From CAYOLL01 sp964404765 [NCBI: uncultured Gemmatimonadota bacterium] (GTDB lineage: Bacteria > 4572-55): 12,610 nucleotides of DNA. The stretch lies in contig CAYOLL010000172.1 of assembly GCA_964404765.1 (NCBI GenBank), positions 1 to 12,610 of the forward strand, given 5' to 3'. Of the stretch, positions 1 to 6,354 are shown piece after piece. Positions within the stretch are counted from its first letter, which is position 1, and each line of letters opens with the position of its first letter. The notes beneath the pieces were generated by a model, which worked only from the letters and a program-made list of their open reading frames with translations, was not told where the DNA came from and searched no databases. The translations under genes were made by a program, and so were the position numbers.

Positions 1-36
1 GCCAAAATCGCCACCCTGGGCGGTATTAACGTGTGA
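1..36 (+). CDS. 3' end of an upstream gene (fragment)
   Basis: Frame 1 is open from the window edge to a TGA at 34-36 and reads AKIATLGGINV. The other two plus-strand frames read less like protein. The terminator-like structure at 160-202 fits the end of a transcription unit entering from the left. Eleven residues are too few to name a family, so this may be coincidental. Confidence 0.25.
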   Translation, partial: AKIATLGGINV

Positions 37-159
37 TTTTTGGCGAAGGTATTGATATTAATGATGATTATCTGTAAAAAAACCTTGTGTGAAGCGCGAA
101 TGGTTGCTTCCCAATGTTTCAACATACAAGCTTAGTTTTAATTGTCAATAGTTTTCTAC

Positions 160-202
160 CCGCCGGTGTTTCAAACACAGGGGCGGTTTGGGGGCTTTTT
201 TT
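160..202 (+). terminator. Probable intrinsic terminator of the upstream unit
   Basis: GTGT/ACAC closes a short loop. Outside it, CCGCC on the left can pair with GGCGG on the right across a small bulge. The structure is followed by GGGGGC and seven T residues at 196-202. It lies between the putative upstream stop and the first complete gene. The stem is imperfect, so confidence is moderate. Confidence 0.5.
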
Positions 203-221
203 CAAAACAGGCAAAAGACGA

Positions 222-251
222 TTGACAAGCCGGCTTTTTTGTGGCTAATTT
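222..251 (+). promoter_or_regulatory. Possible sigma-70 promoter for the DUF2851 gene
   Basis: A perfect TTGACA lies at 222-227. A weak -10 candidate, TAATTT at 246-251, follows after an 18-base spacer. If used, transcription would start near 258, downstream of the GTG at 241, which supports translation from the ATG at 295. The palindrome AAGCCGGCTT (227-236) followed by T residues lies inside the spacer and could instead be terminator debris. Confidence 0.35.
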
Positions 252-294
252 AAGCTGCTCGTCTTACAACCGCCACCTGCATCAGGGCCTGTCC

Positions 295-1773
295 ATGAAG
301 ATTGATTCCCTCCAACCGCTGACCACGCTGGAATTCAAAGAATCCGTCACGCATTATGTGACGGCGCGCGGTCGCTTTTTGGCCGAATGCTGCCAGGCTA
401 TTTTGCGCGAAGCCGGGCCGGCAGTCCTGGAAAACCTGCTTTATCACATTTGGGAACGCCGCCATTTTAACGTCCAAAACCTGACCACAACCGACGGGCA
501 ACCGTTGGAAATCCTTAACTGGGGTCGGCGCAATTCCGGGCCTGGACCGGATTTTTCGGGTGCAGAACTGCGTCAGAACGGACGACGACGCAGCGGCGCT
601 ATCGAAATGCATCTGAACTCCACCGATTGGTATCAGCATAACCATCAGCATGACCCGGAATACAACGCCGTGATCCTGCACGTCGTCCTGTGGGATCATC
701 CGGAGCATCCGCCGGTTCGACGCGCTAACGGCCAAAAAATCCCCACCCTCAATCTCAGTCGATTCTTAACCGCAGACATTGAAACCATTCGCGACGCATT
801 GATCCCGGCGGCGCAGACCGTCTTTCCTTGCCAAACATTTCCGGTCGATAGCCATACGACGGTCTTCGGGCCGGTCATTCGCCAATTGGGTGAGCGCCGT
901 ATTGCCGAAAAACGGGATCGTTTTATGGATGCCGCGGCCGCAAACGATTGGGACGAGGCGCTTTATGGCGGGATCGGCGATGCCCTGGGCTACGACAAAA
1001 ATCGCGAGCCGTTCCGCCGCCTGACCCAATTGGTATCGTATGCCAGACTGCGCACCTGGGCCAAAGCCGTGCCGTACAAAACCGCAGCCGATTTGACCCT
1101 GCAAGTACAGGCCGTCTTGCTCGGCGCGGCCGGTTTTTTAACCGATGAAAATCCGCAGGCGGACGCTTATCGGCAGGCCCTCTCCCCTATCTGGAAACGC
1201 TGGTCGCTAAAACATCGCGTCACGCCAATGAACGAGGCGGAATGGCGCTTTGCCGGATTGCGCCCGCCCAACTATCCAACTCGCCGCATTGCCGGATTGG
1301 CCGCGCTGCTGGTCAATTTTTTGCCGGAAGGTTTGACCGCTGGATTTTTGGCCGCGTTTGATACCGACAAACCGTTAGAACGGCTGTACGAACTGCTCGA
1401 AACGGATGCCGGTCTTTTTTGGCAAAATCACTATCGGTTAAACGATCCGCCGCAAAGTCGCGCGTCAGCCATTCTGGGCCAGGAACGTCGCACAGCCTTG
1501 TTGATCAACGTGATCCTGCCCGTGCTGCTCGGCTATGCCAAAGTCGGGGATGACAACTCGCTATCGGAACGCATCCGGGCGATTTACGACTCGCTGACCG
1601 ATGCCGGCGAGCATCATATCGGCAAGAGTTTTAAAGCGCTGTGGCCGATTTCCGCCGCTGCCCGACCGGCCTTTCAAAACGTCCTCTTTCAGCAAGGCTT
1701 GATTGGCTTGCACCGCGAGTGCTGCGAGTTAAAGCTGTGCCGCCGCTGTCCGTTGTTGTCACCGCAAAAATAA
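295..1773 (+). CDS. DUF2851 family protein
   Basis: A 492-aa soluble protein that I assign to DUF2851, a family of unknown function common in Bacteroidota and relatives. Recognisable features of the N-terminal third (numbered from the ATG at 295) are YHIWERRHFN (about 50-59), GPGPDF (82-87), GAIEMHLNSTDW (101-112), the histidine-rich HNHQHD (115-120) and the strand NAVILHVV (124-131). The C-terminus carries a Cys cluster, CCELKLCRRCPL, including a CxxC. The frame is open back to a GTG at 241. I prefer the ATG because AGGG lies 7 bases before it and the putative promoter would start RNA downstream of the GTG. The spacing of Asp, Glu and His in the N-terminal third is reminiscent of nuclease-like folds, but this is not established. 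The SDR gene follows after 28 bases, so the two are probably co-transcribed. Confidence 0.8.
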   Translation: MKIDSLQPLTTLEFKESVTHYVTARGRFLAECCQAILREAGPAVLENLLYHIWERRHFNVQNLTTTDGQPLEILNWGRRNSGPGPDFSGAELRQNGRRRSGAIEMHLNSTDWYQHNHQHDPEYNAVILHVVLWDHPEHPPVRRANGQKIPTLNLSRFLTADIETIRDALIPAAQTVFPCQTFPVDSHTTVFGPVIRQLGERRIAEKRDRFMDAAAANDWDEALYGGIGDALGYDKNREPFRRLTQLVSYARLRTWAKAVPYKTAADLTLQVQAVLLGAAGFLTDENPQADAYRQALSPIWKRWSLKHRVTPMNEAEWRFAGLRPPNYPTRRIAGLAALLVNFLPEGLTAGFLAAFDTDKPLERLYELLETDAGLFWQNHYRLNDPPQSRASAILGQERRTALLINVILPVLLGYAKVGDDNSLSERIRAIYDSLTDAGEHHIGKSFKALWPISAAARPAFQNVLFQQGLIGLHRECCELKLCRRCPLLSPQK

Positions 1774-1801
1774 ATTTTTGCACTCCGAAACGAGAATTCT
1801 T

Positions 1802-2734
1802 ATGTCGTCACAACGCCATGCCGTCACCGGCGCCTTTGGTTATTCCGGCAAATACATCACGCAACGCTTGCTGGACAAGGGTTGCGAGGTCATCACCCTC
1901 ACCAATTCGCCCAATCGCCCTAACCCGTTTGGCGAGCGCGTCCGGGCCTATCCATTCAACTTTGATCAGCCGGAGCGTCTGGCCGAATCGCTGCAGGGCG
2001 TGGCCGTGCTCTACAATACCTATTGGGTGCGCTTTAACCATAAACTGTTCACCCACGCCGACGCCGTACGAAACACGCTGGCCCTGTTCCGAGCCGCCAA
2101 AACTGCCGGGGTGGAGCGGATTGTGCATGTCAGCATCACCAATCCGTCTTTGGATACACCTCTGGAGTATTTCCGCGGCAAGGCCGAGCTGGAGCAGGCG
2201 CTGCGGCAATCCGGGATTTCCCATGCCATTTTGCGACCCACCGTTTTGTTCGGCAAGGAAGATATTTTGATCAACAACATTGCCTGGTCGCTGCGACATT
2301 TGCCTGTCTTCGGCGTCTTTGGCGACGGCGCCTATCGCCTGCAGCCGATTTATGTGGACGATCTGGCCGAACTGGCCGTGCGCGAAGGCGAAAACCGCGC
2401 CAATAAAATCATTGACGCCATCGGCCCGGAAACCTTTACCTATAAAGGTCTGGTTGAAGAAATCGGCAGGATTATCGGCGCGCGTCGACCGGTGATCGGC
2501 GTGCCGCCCTGGCTGGGTTACTGGGCCGGCCGCGCCATCAGTGTGCTGGTCGATGACGTGCTGATTACACGCGAGGAAATCGAAGGCTTGATGGCCGATT
2601 TGCTGTATACCGATTCGCCGCCGGCCGGAACAACCAAACTAACCGATTGGGCCAAACAACACGCCGCCCAACTTGGCCGCAGCTATGCCAGCGAATTGGC
2701 CCGCCGCAAAGATCGTGACCGCGTTTATTTTTAA
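1802..2734 (+). CDS. Atypical SDR / NmrA-type NAD(P)-binding protein (NDUFA9-like)
   Basis: A 310-aa Rossmann-fold protein of the atypical or extended short-chain dehydrogenase class. The dinucleotide-binding glycine motif TGAFGYSG is at residues 9-16. A possible catalytic YxxxK is Y123-FRG-K127, with Ser111 upstream in HVSITNPS. The run ILRPTVLFGKED (143-154) and the Q-P-I-Y-V-D-D-L segment (about 181-188) are typical of the complex-I-39-kDa-subunit-like/NmrA branch. These proteins are sugar-nucleotide epimerase relatives, quinone-related reductases or redox sensors, and the substrate here cannot be inferred. The ATG at 1802 is chosen over an in-frame TTG at 1778. Only a weak GAGAA lies upstream. 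It follows the DUF2851 gene by 28 bases. Confidence 0.78.
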   Translation: MSSQRHAVTGAFGYSGKYITQRLLDKGCEVITLTNSPNRPNPFGERVRAYPFNFDQPERLAESLQGVAVLYNTYWVRFNHKLFTHADAVRNTLALFRAAKTAGVERIVHVSITNPSLDTPLEYFRGKAELEQALRQSGISHAILRPTVLFGKEDILINNIAWSLRHLPVFGVFGDGAYRLQPIYVDDLAELAVREGENRANKIIDAIGPETFTYKGLVEEIGRIIGARRPVIGVPPWLGYWAGRAISVLVDDVLITREEIEGLMADLLYTDSPPAGTTKLTDWAKQHAAQLGRSYASELARRKDRDRVYF

Positions 2735-2751
2735 ACATTTCGGTATGATGC

Positions 2752-2780
2752 TTGACAAACGCGCCTTGTAAAATTATACT
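2752..2780 (+). promoter_or_regulatory. Near-consensus sigma-70 promoter
   Basis: TTGACA (2752-2757) and TATACT (2775-2780) are separated by exactly 17 bases, a textbook housekeeping promoter. The expected start is near 2787, giving a leader of about 48 bases before the RMD-like gene. It is the best promoter visible in the window and probably also transcribes the two small genes that follow. Confidence 0.8.
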
Positions 2781-2834
2781 TGCCTTGAACTATTCTCATT
2801 TTTCGCCTGCCAAACCCGCCGTGAGGATATCCTT

Positions 2835-3605
2835 ATGCTAACAACTTTCCGAGTTTTCGGGCTTTTGTTTCTTTACGCACAGCTTGCTCTGGCCCAACCA
2901 ACCGATCTTGCAAACACGCTCAACGAAGCCGACCGCATGGACGCCGAAAATAAGCATCGCGAAGGCCTGCAACTGCTGGAAGTTGCCGCCAAAACCAATC
3001 CCAACAACTTTGAAATCACCTGGCGGCTGTCCCGCCACAACGTGGAAGTCGGCATGATGTCCGACAAAAAAGAGCGCGAATCCTACTATCAACAAGGCAT
3101 TGATTTGGCAAAAAAAGCGGTAGCGCTGGACTCGACGCATGTGGAAGGCCACTTGCGCTGGGCTGTCGCTGCCGGTCGTCTGGCCGACTTTAAGGGCGGC
3201 GACGAGAAAATCAAACTGTCGCGCGAGGTGAAAGCAGAAGCAGAGGCCGTCATCAAGCGCGATGCCAATCATGCCGGCGGCAATTTCATTTTGGGCCGCT
3301 GGCACGAAACCATCGCCAATCTGGGCTTTATCAAGCGGACTTTGGTCAAAATGCTGTACGGCGGATTTCCGGACGCCAGCAACGAGCATGCCATCAAGCT
3401 GATGGAAAAGGCTGCGCAAAGCGATCCCAACTTTATCGAATACCGCGTCTATCTCGGCAAAACGTATATCGAGCGCGCTAAAAATTACGCCGCAGCCCGT
3501 CCCCAGCTACAAGCAGCGCTGGATTTGCCGGCCAAACGTCAGAATGATCCGGAGTTGAAGGACATGGCCAGAGAACTGCTCGACAAGATTAAAGATAAGA
3601 AGTGA
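2835..3605 (+). CDS. Exported TPR protein, regulator of microtubule dynamics (RMD)-like
   Basis: A 256-aa protein with a short hydrophobic N-terminal signal sequence (residues 1-20, cleavage likely after ALA at 18-20), so probably periplasmic or otherwise exported. No lipobox cysteine is visible. The rest is helical and repeat-like: segments around 24-57, 87-112, 131-160 and 184-215 fit TPR-type helix pairs. The central block WHETIANLGFIKRTL (156-170) followed by LYGGFPDAS matches my memory of the bacterial relatives of eukaryotic RMD1-3 (FAM82). The Shine-Dalgarno AGGA, 7 bases before ATG, fixes the start. The role is unknown; protein-protein scaffolding is likely. It has its own strong promoter and is followed after 26 bases by the HEPN-linked pair. 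Confidence 0.72.
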   Translation: MLTTFRVFGLLFLYAQLALAQPTDLANTLNEADRMDAENKHREGLQLLEVAAKTNPNNFEITWRLSRHNVEVGMMSDKKERESYYQQGIDLAKKAVALDSTHVEGHLRWAVAAGRLADFKGGDEKIKLSREVKAEAEAVIKRDANHAGGNFILGRWHETIANLGFIKRTLVKMLYGGFPDASNEHAIKLMEKAAQSDPNFIEYRVYLGKTYIERAKNYAAARPQLQAALDLPAKRQNDPELKDMARELLDKIKDKK

Positions 3606-3631
3606 ATGCGGCACAACTTGTGGAGGTATCT

Positions 3632-4144
3632 ATGTTTAACGAACTAATCAAAAAAATGGACGGCGTTGACAGAGACTATATTGAGCGGAGAATTTGCGAT
3701 TGGAAACACCGCGTCGCAGCATTATACGATTTGATCTTCGTCTGGTTACGCGACCAAAGCGAGTATAGCGTTAAGAGAGACGACACGGTTAAAATGTATG
3801 AAATGATTATGCACGAATATCAAATCGCACCGACAACGGTTGAGGTTTTGGATATTTATCGTCACGGTAAGCTGGTTATGTCGTTCAAGCCTGCCGGGCT
3901 GTGGGTTCTGGGTATCAACGGACGAATTAATGTTCTTTGCAAAGACGGCGGTTATCTGCTGATCGACAAATCTGAAAAGTTTCAAGAATCCAAATGGTTT
4001 TTGATGTTTCTTAGTCAAGCCAAAGATAAACCTTTTGATAAGGAACTGTTTCTAACGCTTCTTCACGAGCAAAAAACAGATACAAGTAGACGACGCACGA
4101 AAGGCGGCGTCCGTATTGCCAAACAGCCCCGCAAAGAGGCATAG
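3632..4144 (+). CDS. Unrecognised 170-aa protein, partner of the HEPN-like gene
   Basis: I do not recognise a named family. The N-terminal 60 residues look helical and charged. Residues 67-115 look like a compact beta-rich core with EVLDIYRHGKLVMSF, GLWVLGINGRINVL and GGYLLID. The last 22 residues are strongly basic (SRRRTKGGVRIAKQPRKEA), which suggests nucleic-acid contact. No nucleotidyltransferase GS motif is seen, so it does not look like an MNT antitoxin. The ATG at 3632 is preferred because GGAGG at 3622-3626 precedes it by 5 bases. An in-frame GTG at 3602, overlapping the previous stop, would add 10 residues. Only 18 bases separate it from the HEPN-like gene. AGA/AGG codons and an A-rich composition contrast with the GC-richer neighbours, suggesting later acquisition. 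Confidence 0.6.
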   Translation: MFNELIKKMDGVDRDYIERRICDWKHRVAALYDLIFVWLRDQSEYSVKRDDTVKMYEMIMHEYQIAPTTVEVLDIYRHGKLVMSFKPAGLWVLGINGRINVLCKDGGYLLIDKSEKFQESKWFLMFLSQAKDKPFDKELFLTLLHEQKTDTSRRRTKGGVRIAKQPRKEA

Positions 4145-4162
4145 AGATTGGCGGAGGTCTGG

Positions 4163-4630
4163 ATGAAATCAATTCTCGCAGATACAAAAAAGCTTTATCT
4201 GGAAATTGATGAGCATTATCAGCAAAAAGAATTTGAAGCAAAAAACCGAGGTTGGGAAAAAAGAGCGGCCCGGATAGCGCAATTGCGTATACTGAATGAT
4301 CACGCCTATTTTCTCTTTTTGTTTTCCCGATTTGAAGATCACGTCCGCAGCGAGTCTAAAAAGCTTATCACCAAAATGCAATCCGGCGCAACGGGAAGAC
4401 ATAATAAAAGAGCCTGGGAGTTCGTTTCCAGAAAAAACCTGGACGAACAGTTGACGCTTAAAAATCGGGTGGCGCTCTTAATTGACAAAGGTTCCGCCGA
4501 CTTTCGTCTCATTTCGGAGTACTACGACATTCGGAATGAAGTTGCGCACGGCGGCAGTTTTTCGGGTCCCCTTCTCATTAGTCGGGTCATTGTTGATCTG
4601 GAAAGACTGCACAAAAAACTAAAAGCATAA
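4163..4630 (+). CDS. HEPN-like protein with R-N-x3-H motif, putative ribonuclease
   Basis: A small 155-aa, almost wholly helical protein. Near its C-terminus it has YYDIRNEVAHGG: R124-N125-E-V-A-H129 fits the R-x4-6-H catalytic signature of HEPN domains, where the Arg and His form the RNase active site in dimers. Residues 40-70 (LRILNDHAYFLFLFSRFEDHVRSE) form a long amphipathic helix like helix 1-2 of RiboL-PSP/MAE_28990-type HEPN proteins. The ATG at 4163 follows GGAGG (4153-4157) by 5 bases; a TTG at 4148 is an unlikely alternative. Its tight coupling to the preceding gene suggests a two-component module such as toxin-antitoxin or abortive infection. Function is inferred from the motif only; some HEPN proteins are catalytically inert. 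Confidence 0.6.
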   Translation: MKSILADTKKLYLEIDEHYQQKEFEAKNRGWEKRAARIAQLRILNDHAYFLFLFSRFEDHVRSESKKLITKMQSGATGRHNKRAWEFVSRKNLDEQLTLKNRVALLIDKGSADFRLISEYYDIRNEVAHGGSFSGPLLISRVIVDLERLHKKLKA

Positions 4631-4665
4631 ATAACCGTTTCTGAAAAAGATCAAAAAATCAAAAA

Positions 4666-5376
4666 ATGCGCCCCTACGAACCGAAAACAGCCCTGATTAT
4701 CGCCAACGGTCTGATGCCTTCCGATCAGGTCGTCAAGCCGTGCGTGGAGAAAGCGCACGTCGTTGTCTGCGCCGACGGTGGAGCCAACCTGGCCCGTGAC
4801 CGGCATATCCGGCCGGATATTATTATTGGTGACTTCGACTCCATTCTGCCCGAAACACGTCAGTACTTTGCCAGCAATGTGCGCGAAGTCTATATTCCCG
4901 ATCAAAATCGCACCGATCTGGAAAAAGCGCTGGCTTATACGGTCGAAATGAAAGTGGAAAAAGCGATGTTAGTCGGGGTTGCCGGGCTGCGTTTTGACCA
5001 TACGCTGGATAACCTGAATGTTGTCCAAAAATTTTGCCGGCAAATTGAGATCGAATGGTATGACGATTTTGGGATGGGCCTCTTTCTTACACCGGAATCG
5101 CAAGTGTTCCGCCCGTCTTTTTCGCTGGAAATTGGCCAGCAAATCTCGCTGATTGCCTTTCAGCGCGCAGAAGGCATTACAGCCAGCGGCCTGAAGTACA
5201 GTCTTAGTAACGACACCCTGGAATGGGGCATTCGCGACGGCCAAAGTAACGAGATAAACAATTTGCCGGTAACCATCAGCATCCGCAGCGGCGTCGTTTT
5301 TATTTACTGCGTGGCCGAAGTTAAAAAGCGGCCACGCCGGCACATTCCGCAACATGACCGGCTTAATGCTTCGTAA
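4666..5376 (+). CDS. thiN: Thiamine diphosphokinase
   Basis: A 236-aa cytosolic enzyme that transfers diphosphate from ATP to thiamine, giving thiamine diphosphate (EC 2.7.6.2). All family signatures are visible: VVVCADGGANLA (32-43), RPDIIIGDFDSI (49-60) with the metal-binding acidic GDFDS, DQNRTDLEKAL (79-89) and GLRFDHTLDN (107-116). The C-terminal thiamine-binding beta domain carries ITASGLKYSLSN and a run close to the usual SNE-N motif (GQSNEINN). Length is normal. The ATG has no Shine-Dalgarno, only an A-rich leader. No TPP riboswitch precedes it, so it is probably read through from the upstream small genes (35-base gap). A hairpin at 5387-5416 may end the transcript. Confidence 0.93.
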   Translation: MRPYEPKTALIIANGLMPSDQVVKPCVEKAHVVVCADGGANLARDRHIRPDIIIGDFDSILPETRQYFASNVREVYIPDQNRTDLEKALAYTVEMKVEKAMLVGVAGLRFDHTLDNLNVVQKFCRQIEIEWYDDFGMGLFLTPESQVFRPSFSLEIGQQISLIAFQRAEGITASGLKYSLSNDTLEWGIRDGQSNEINNLPVTISIRSGVVFIYCVAEVKKRPRRHIPQHDRLNAS

Positions 5377-5386
5377 CAACCTTGCT

Positions 5387-5416
5387 TGAGCCAAATATTC
5401 AAAATCATTTGGCTCA
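5387..5416 (+). repeat. 10-bp perfect hairpin downstream of thiN
   Basis: TGAGCCAAAT (5387-5396) and ATTTGGCTCA (5407-5416) are perfect inverted copies around a 10-base loop. There is no T-run, so it is at best a weak terminator or an RNA-stabilising 3' structure. Its right arm overlaps the left end of the MITE-like element, so the two may be parts of one structure. Confidence 0.55.
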
Positions 5417-5578
5417 TGGAACAAGTTTGTGGAAGAGCACCTTGTCATTCTGAAAGAATCTTTGTGAGCCGATAGTAACCGCTTTCAAATCAAGCTGTTA
5501 GCAAGTTTGAAAAAAGATTCCTGCTGAATGACAATCCACTACCCCGGTCGCTTTCCACAAACTTGTACCAAGAACCAA
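5409..5578. mobile_element. MITE-like palindromic element, TGTCATTC family
   Basis: Terminal inverted repeats of 26 bases at 5409-5434 and 5553-5578 agree at 23 positions. Nested inside are inverted copies of TTGTCATTC (5442-5450 against GAATGACAA 5526-5534), GAATCTTT (5456-5463 against 5513-5520) and TTTCAAA (5473-5479 against 5506-5512). The whole 170 bases can therefore fold into one long interrupted hairpin. The core TGTCATTC...GAATC resembles intergenic repeats seen in many bacterial phyla. There is no coding capacity. It fills most of the 254-base gap between thiN and the MpsC gene. Confidence 0.75.
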
Positions 5579-5630
5579 TCATTTCAAAATTTCCGCGAAC
5601 TTAAGGTTCAAAGCGAAAGTCCAAAAAATC

Positions 5631-6011
5631 ATGGAAAATAGAAAAACCAAAAACCAACTGGAAGCCGAAATCGCCAACGCCATTACCCAGTTTGAAAAGG
5701 AACACCTCGGTCGTGGCCCACGCGAAACACGGGTGTTTATCATTCAGGATATGATTCTGATTCGCTTAAAAGGCGTGCTGACCCCGGCCGAAGAAAAACT
5801 GGCTTCTGATGAAGAAGGCGCACAGCTCATCAAACAAGTGCGGATGCGGCTGATCCAAACCTCCCGCGCTTTGATCGAAAAAATCATCGCGGATCTGGTT
5901 CGGTTGACCGTCGTGAGCGTTCACACCGACATCAACACAGCCAATGGCGAACGGGTCTTTGTGATCACCCTGACCAAAAATCTGGAGGAAGAATTAAAAA
6001 AATCGGTTTGA
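5631..6011 (+). CDS. DUF2294 / MpsC-like protein
   Basis: A 126-aa protein matching the DUF2294 family, whose staphylococcal member MpsC belongs to the membrane-potential-generating MpsABC system. The diagnostic stretch starts GRGPRETRVFIIQD (27-40), then MILIRLKGVLTPAEEKL (41-57), and continues with EEGAQLIKQVR (61-71) and the C-terminal HTDINTANGERVFVITL (98-114). It has no transmembrane segment and should be cytosolic or membrane-peripheral. Its biochemical role is not known to me; MpsA/MpsB (DabB/DabA-like) genes are not in the window. No Shine-Dalgarno is visible before the ATG, only an A-rich leader, as for thiN. The upstream MITE-like element probably leaves it with its own promoter or none obvious. 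Confidence 0.85.
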   Translation: MENRKTKNQLEAEIANAITQFEKEHLGRGPRETRVFIIQDMILIRLKGVLTPAEEKLASDEEGAQLIKQVRMRLIQTSRALIEKIIADLVRLTVVSVHTDINTANGERVFVITLTKNLEEELKKSV

Positions 6012-6049
6012 AAAACGAAACCATTTTGCAGATTGCCAGTAATAGTCTC

Positions 6050-6143
6050 ACTTTTACGACAGGACGGTCCTTCCGCAAGGGACGACGGTTAGGTCGGAAA
6101 ATCTAAAAATAAAATCGGTAGGTATTTTGGATAACCGAAAAGT
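6050..6143 (+). ncRNA. Candidate structured RNA (three-way-junction fold)
   Basis: Reading the stretch after mpsC as RNA, three helices stack in order. P1 is ACTTTT (6050-6055) with AAAAGT (6138-6143). P2 is CGAC (6057-6060) with GTCG (6093-6096), holding an inner hairpin GTCCTT (6067-6072) with AA-GGAC (6077-6083). P3 is CGGT (6116-6119) with ACCG (6134-6137), directly abutting P1. An intrinsic terminator follows 13 bases later. This is the layout of a leader RNA or a small RNA, but it could be just the mpsC 3' untranslated region. It was found by eye, with no covariation evidence, and matches no riboswitch class I can name. Confidence 0.3.
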
Positions 6144-6155
6144 TAGCCAAAGCAC

Positions 6156-6194
6156 AAGCCGGTTTCGTGTCAACACACGAGCCGGCTTTTTTTT
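6156..6194 (+). terminator. Strong intrinsic terminator
   Basis: The left arm (6156-6170) and right arm ending at the T-run pair through AAGCCGG and TCGTGT/ACACGA around a CAAC loop, with one small mismatch or bulge. Eight T residues follow (6187-6194). It terminates the mpsC transcript or acts as the expression platform of the putative RNA at 6050-6143. Confidence 0.88.
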
Positions 6195-6250
6195 CGTCCA
6201 AAATTTTGATTATTCATTCTGTTTACATGACAAGTTGTTCACTTTTCAAA

Positions 6251-6334
6251 TGGAGTAGCAAACTTTAGTTTGCCTGTGTAAGTCACGTAACCAAAGACCA
6301 CGCAGTTACTTGCAAGCTGAAGCTTGCTACTCCA
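6251..6334. repeat. Paired-hairpin inverted repeat (TGGAGTAGCAA family)
   Basis: Two 23-base arms, 6251-6273 and 6312-6334, are inverted copies with 3 mismatches. Each arm also holds its own palindrome (GCAAACTTTAGTTTGC at 6258-6273; GCAAGCTGAAGCTTGC at 6312-6327). The mismatches preserve the internal pairing of each arm, for example A-T changed to G-C. It ends 9 bases before the htpX Shine-Dalgarno site, so it must be part of the htpX leader if transcription starts upstream. With the terminator and RNA candidate it accounts for most of the 343-base gap. Confidence 0.7.
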
Positions 6335-6354
6335 ATTTTAAATGGAGGTGTTGC

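Noticed and set aside
241-294. GTG start at 241 for the DUF2851 gene
   Set aside because: No Shine-Dalgarno lies before it, the 18 extra residues look unlike the family, and the putative promoter would place the transcript start downstream of it.
3632-4630. A classical HEPN/MNT toxin-antitoxin pair
   Set aside because: The partner protein has no GSxARG-type or other nucleotidyltransferase motif, so the known MNT system does not fit.
4631-4665. A TPP (THI-box) riboswitch before thiN
   Set aside because: The gap is only 35 A-rich bases and no CTGAGA...ACCTGA-type elements are present.
6050-6143. A GEMM-I (c-di-GMP) riboswitch
   Set aside because: The hairpin with a GCAA segment and the GGTAGGTA...AACCGA hairpin look similar in order, but the nearly invariant GCAAACC and ACGCAAAGCC core segments are absent. 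It is kept only as an unclassified RNA candidate.
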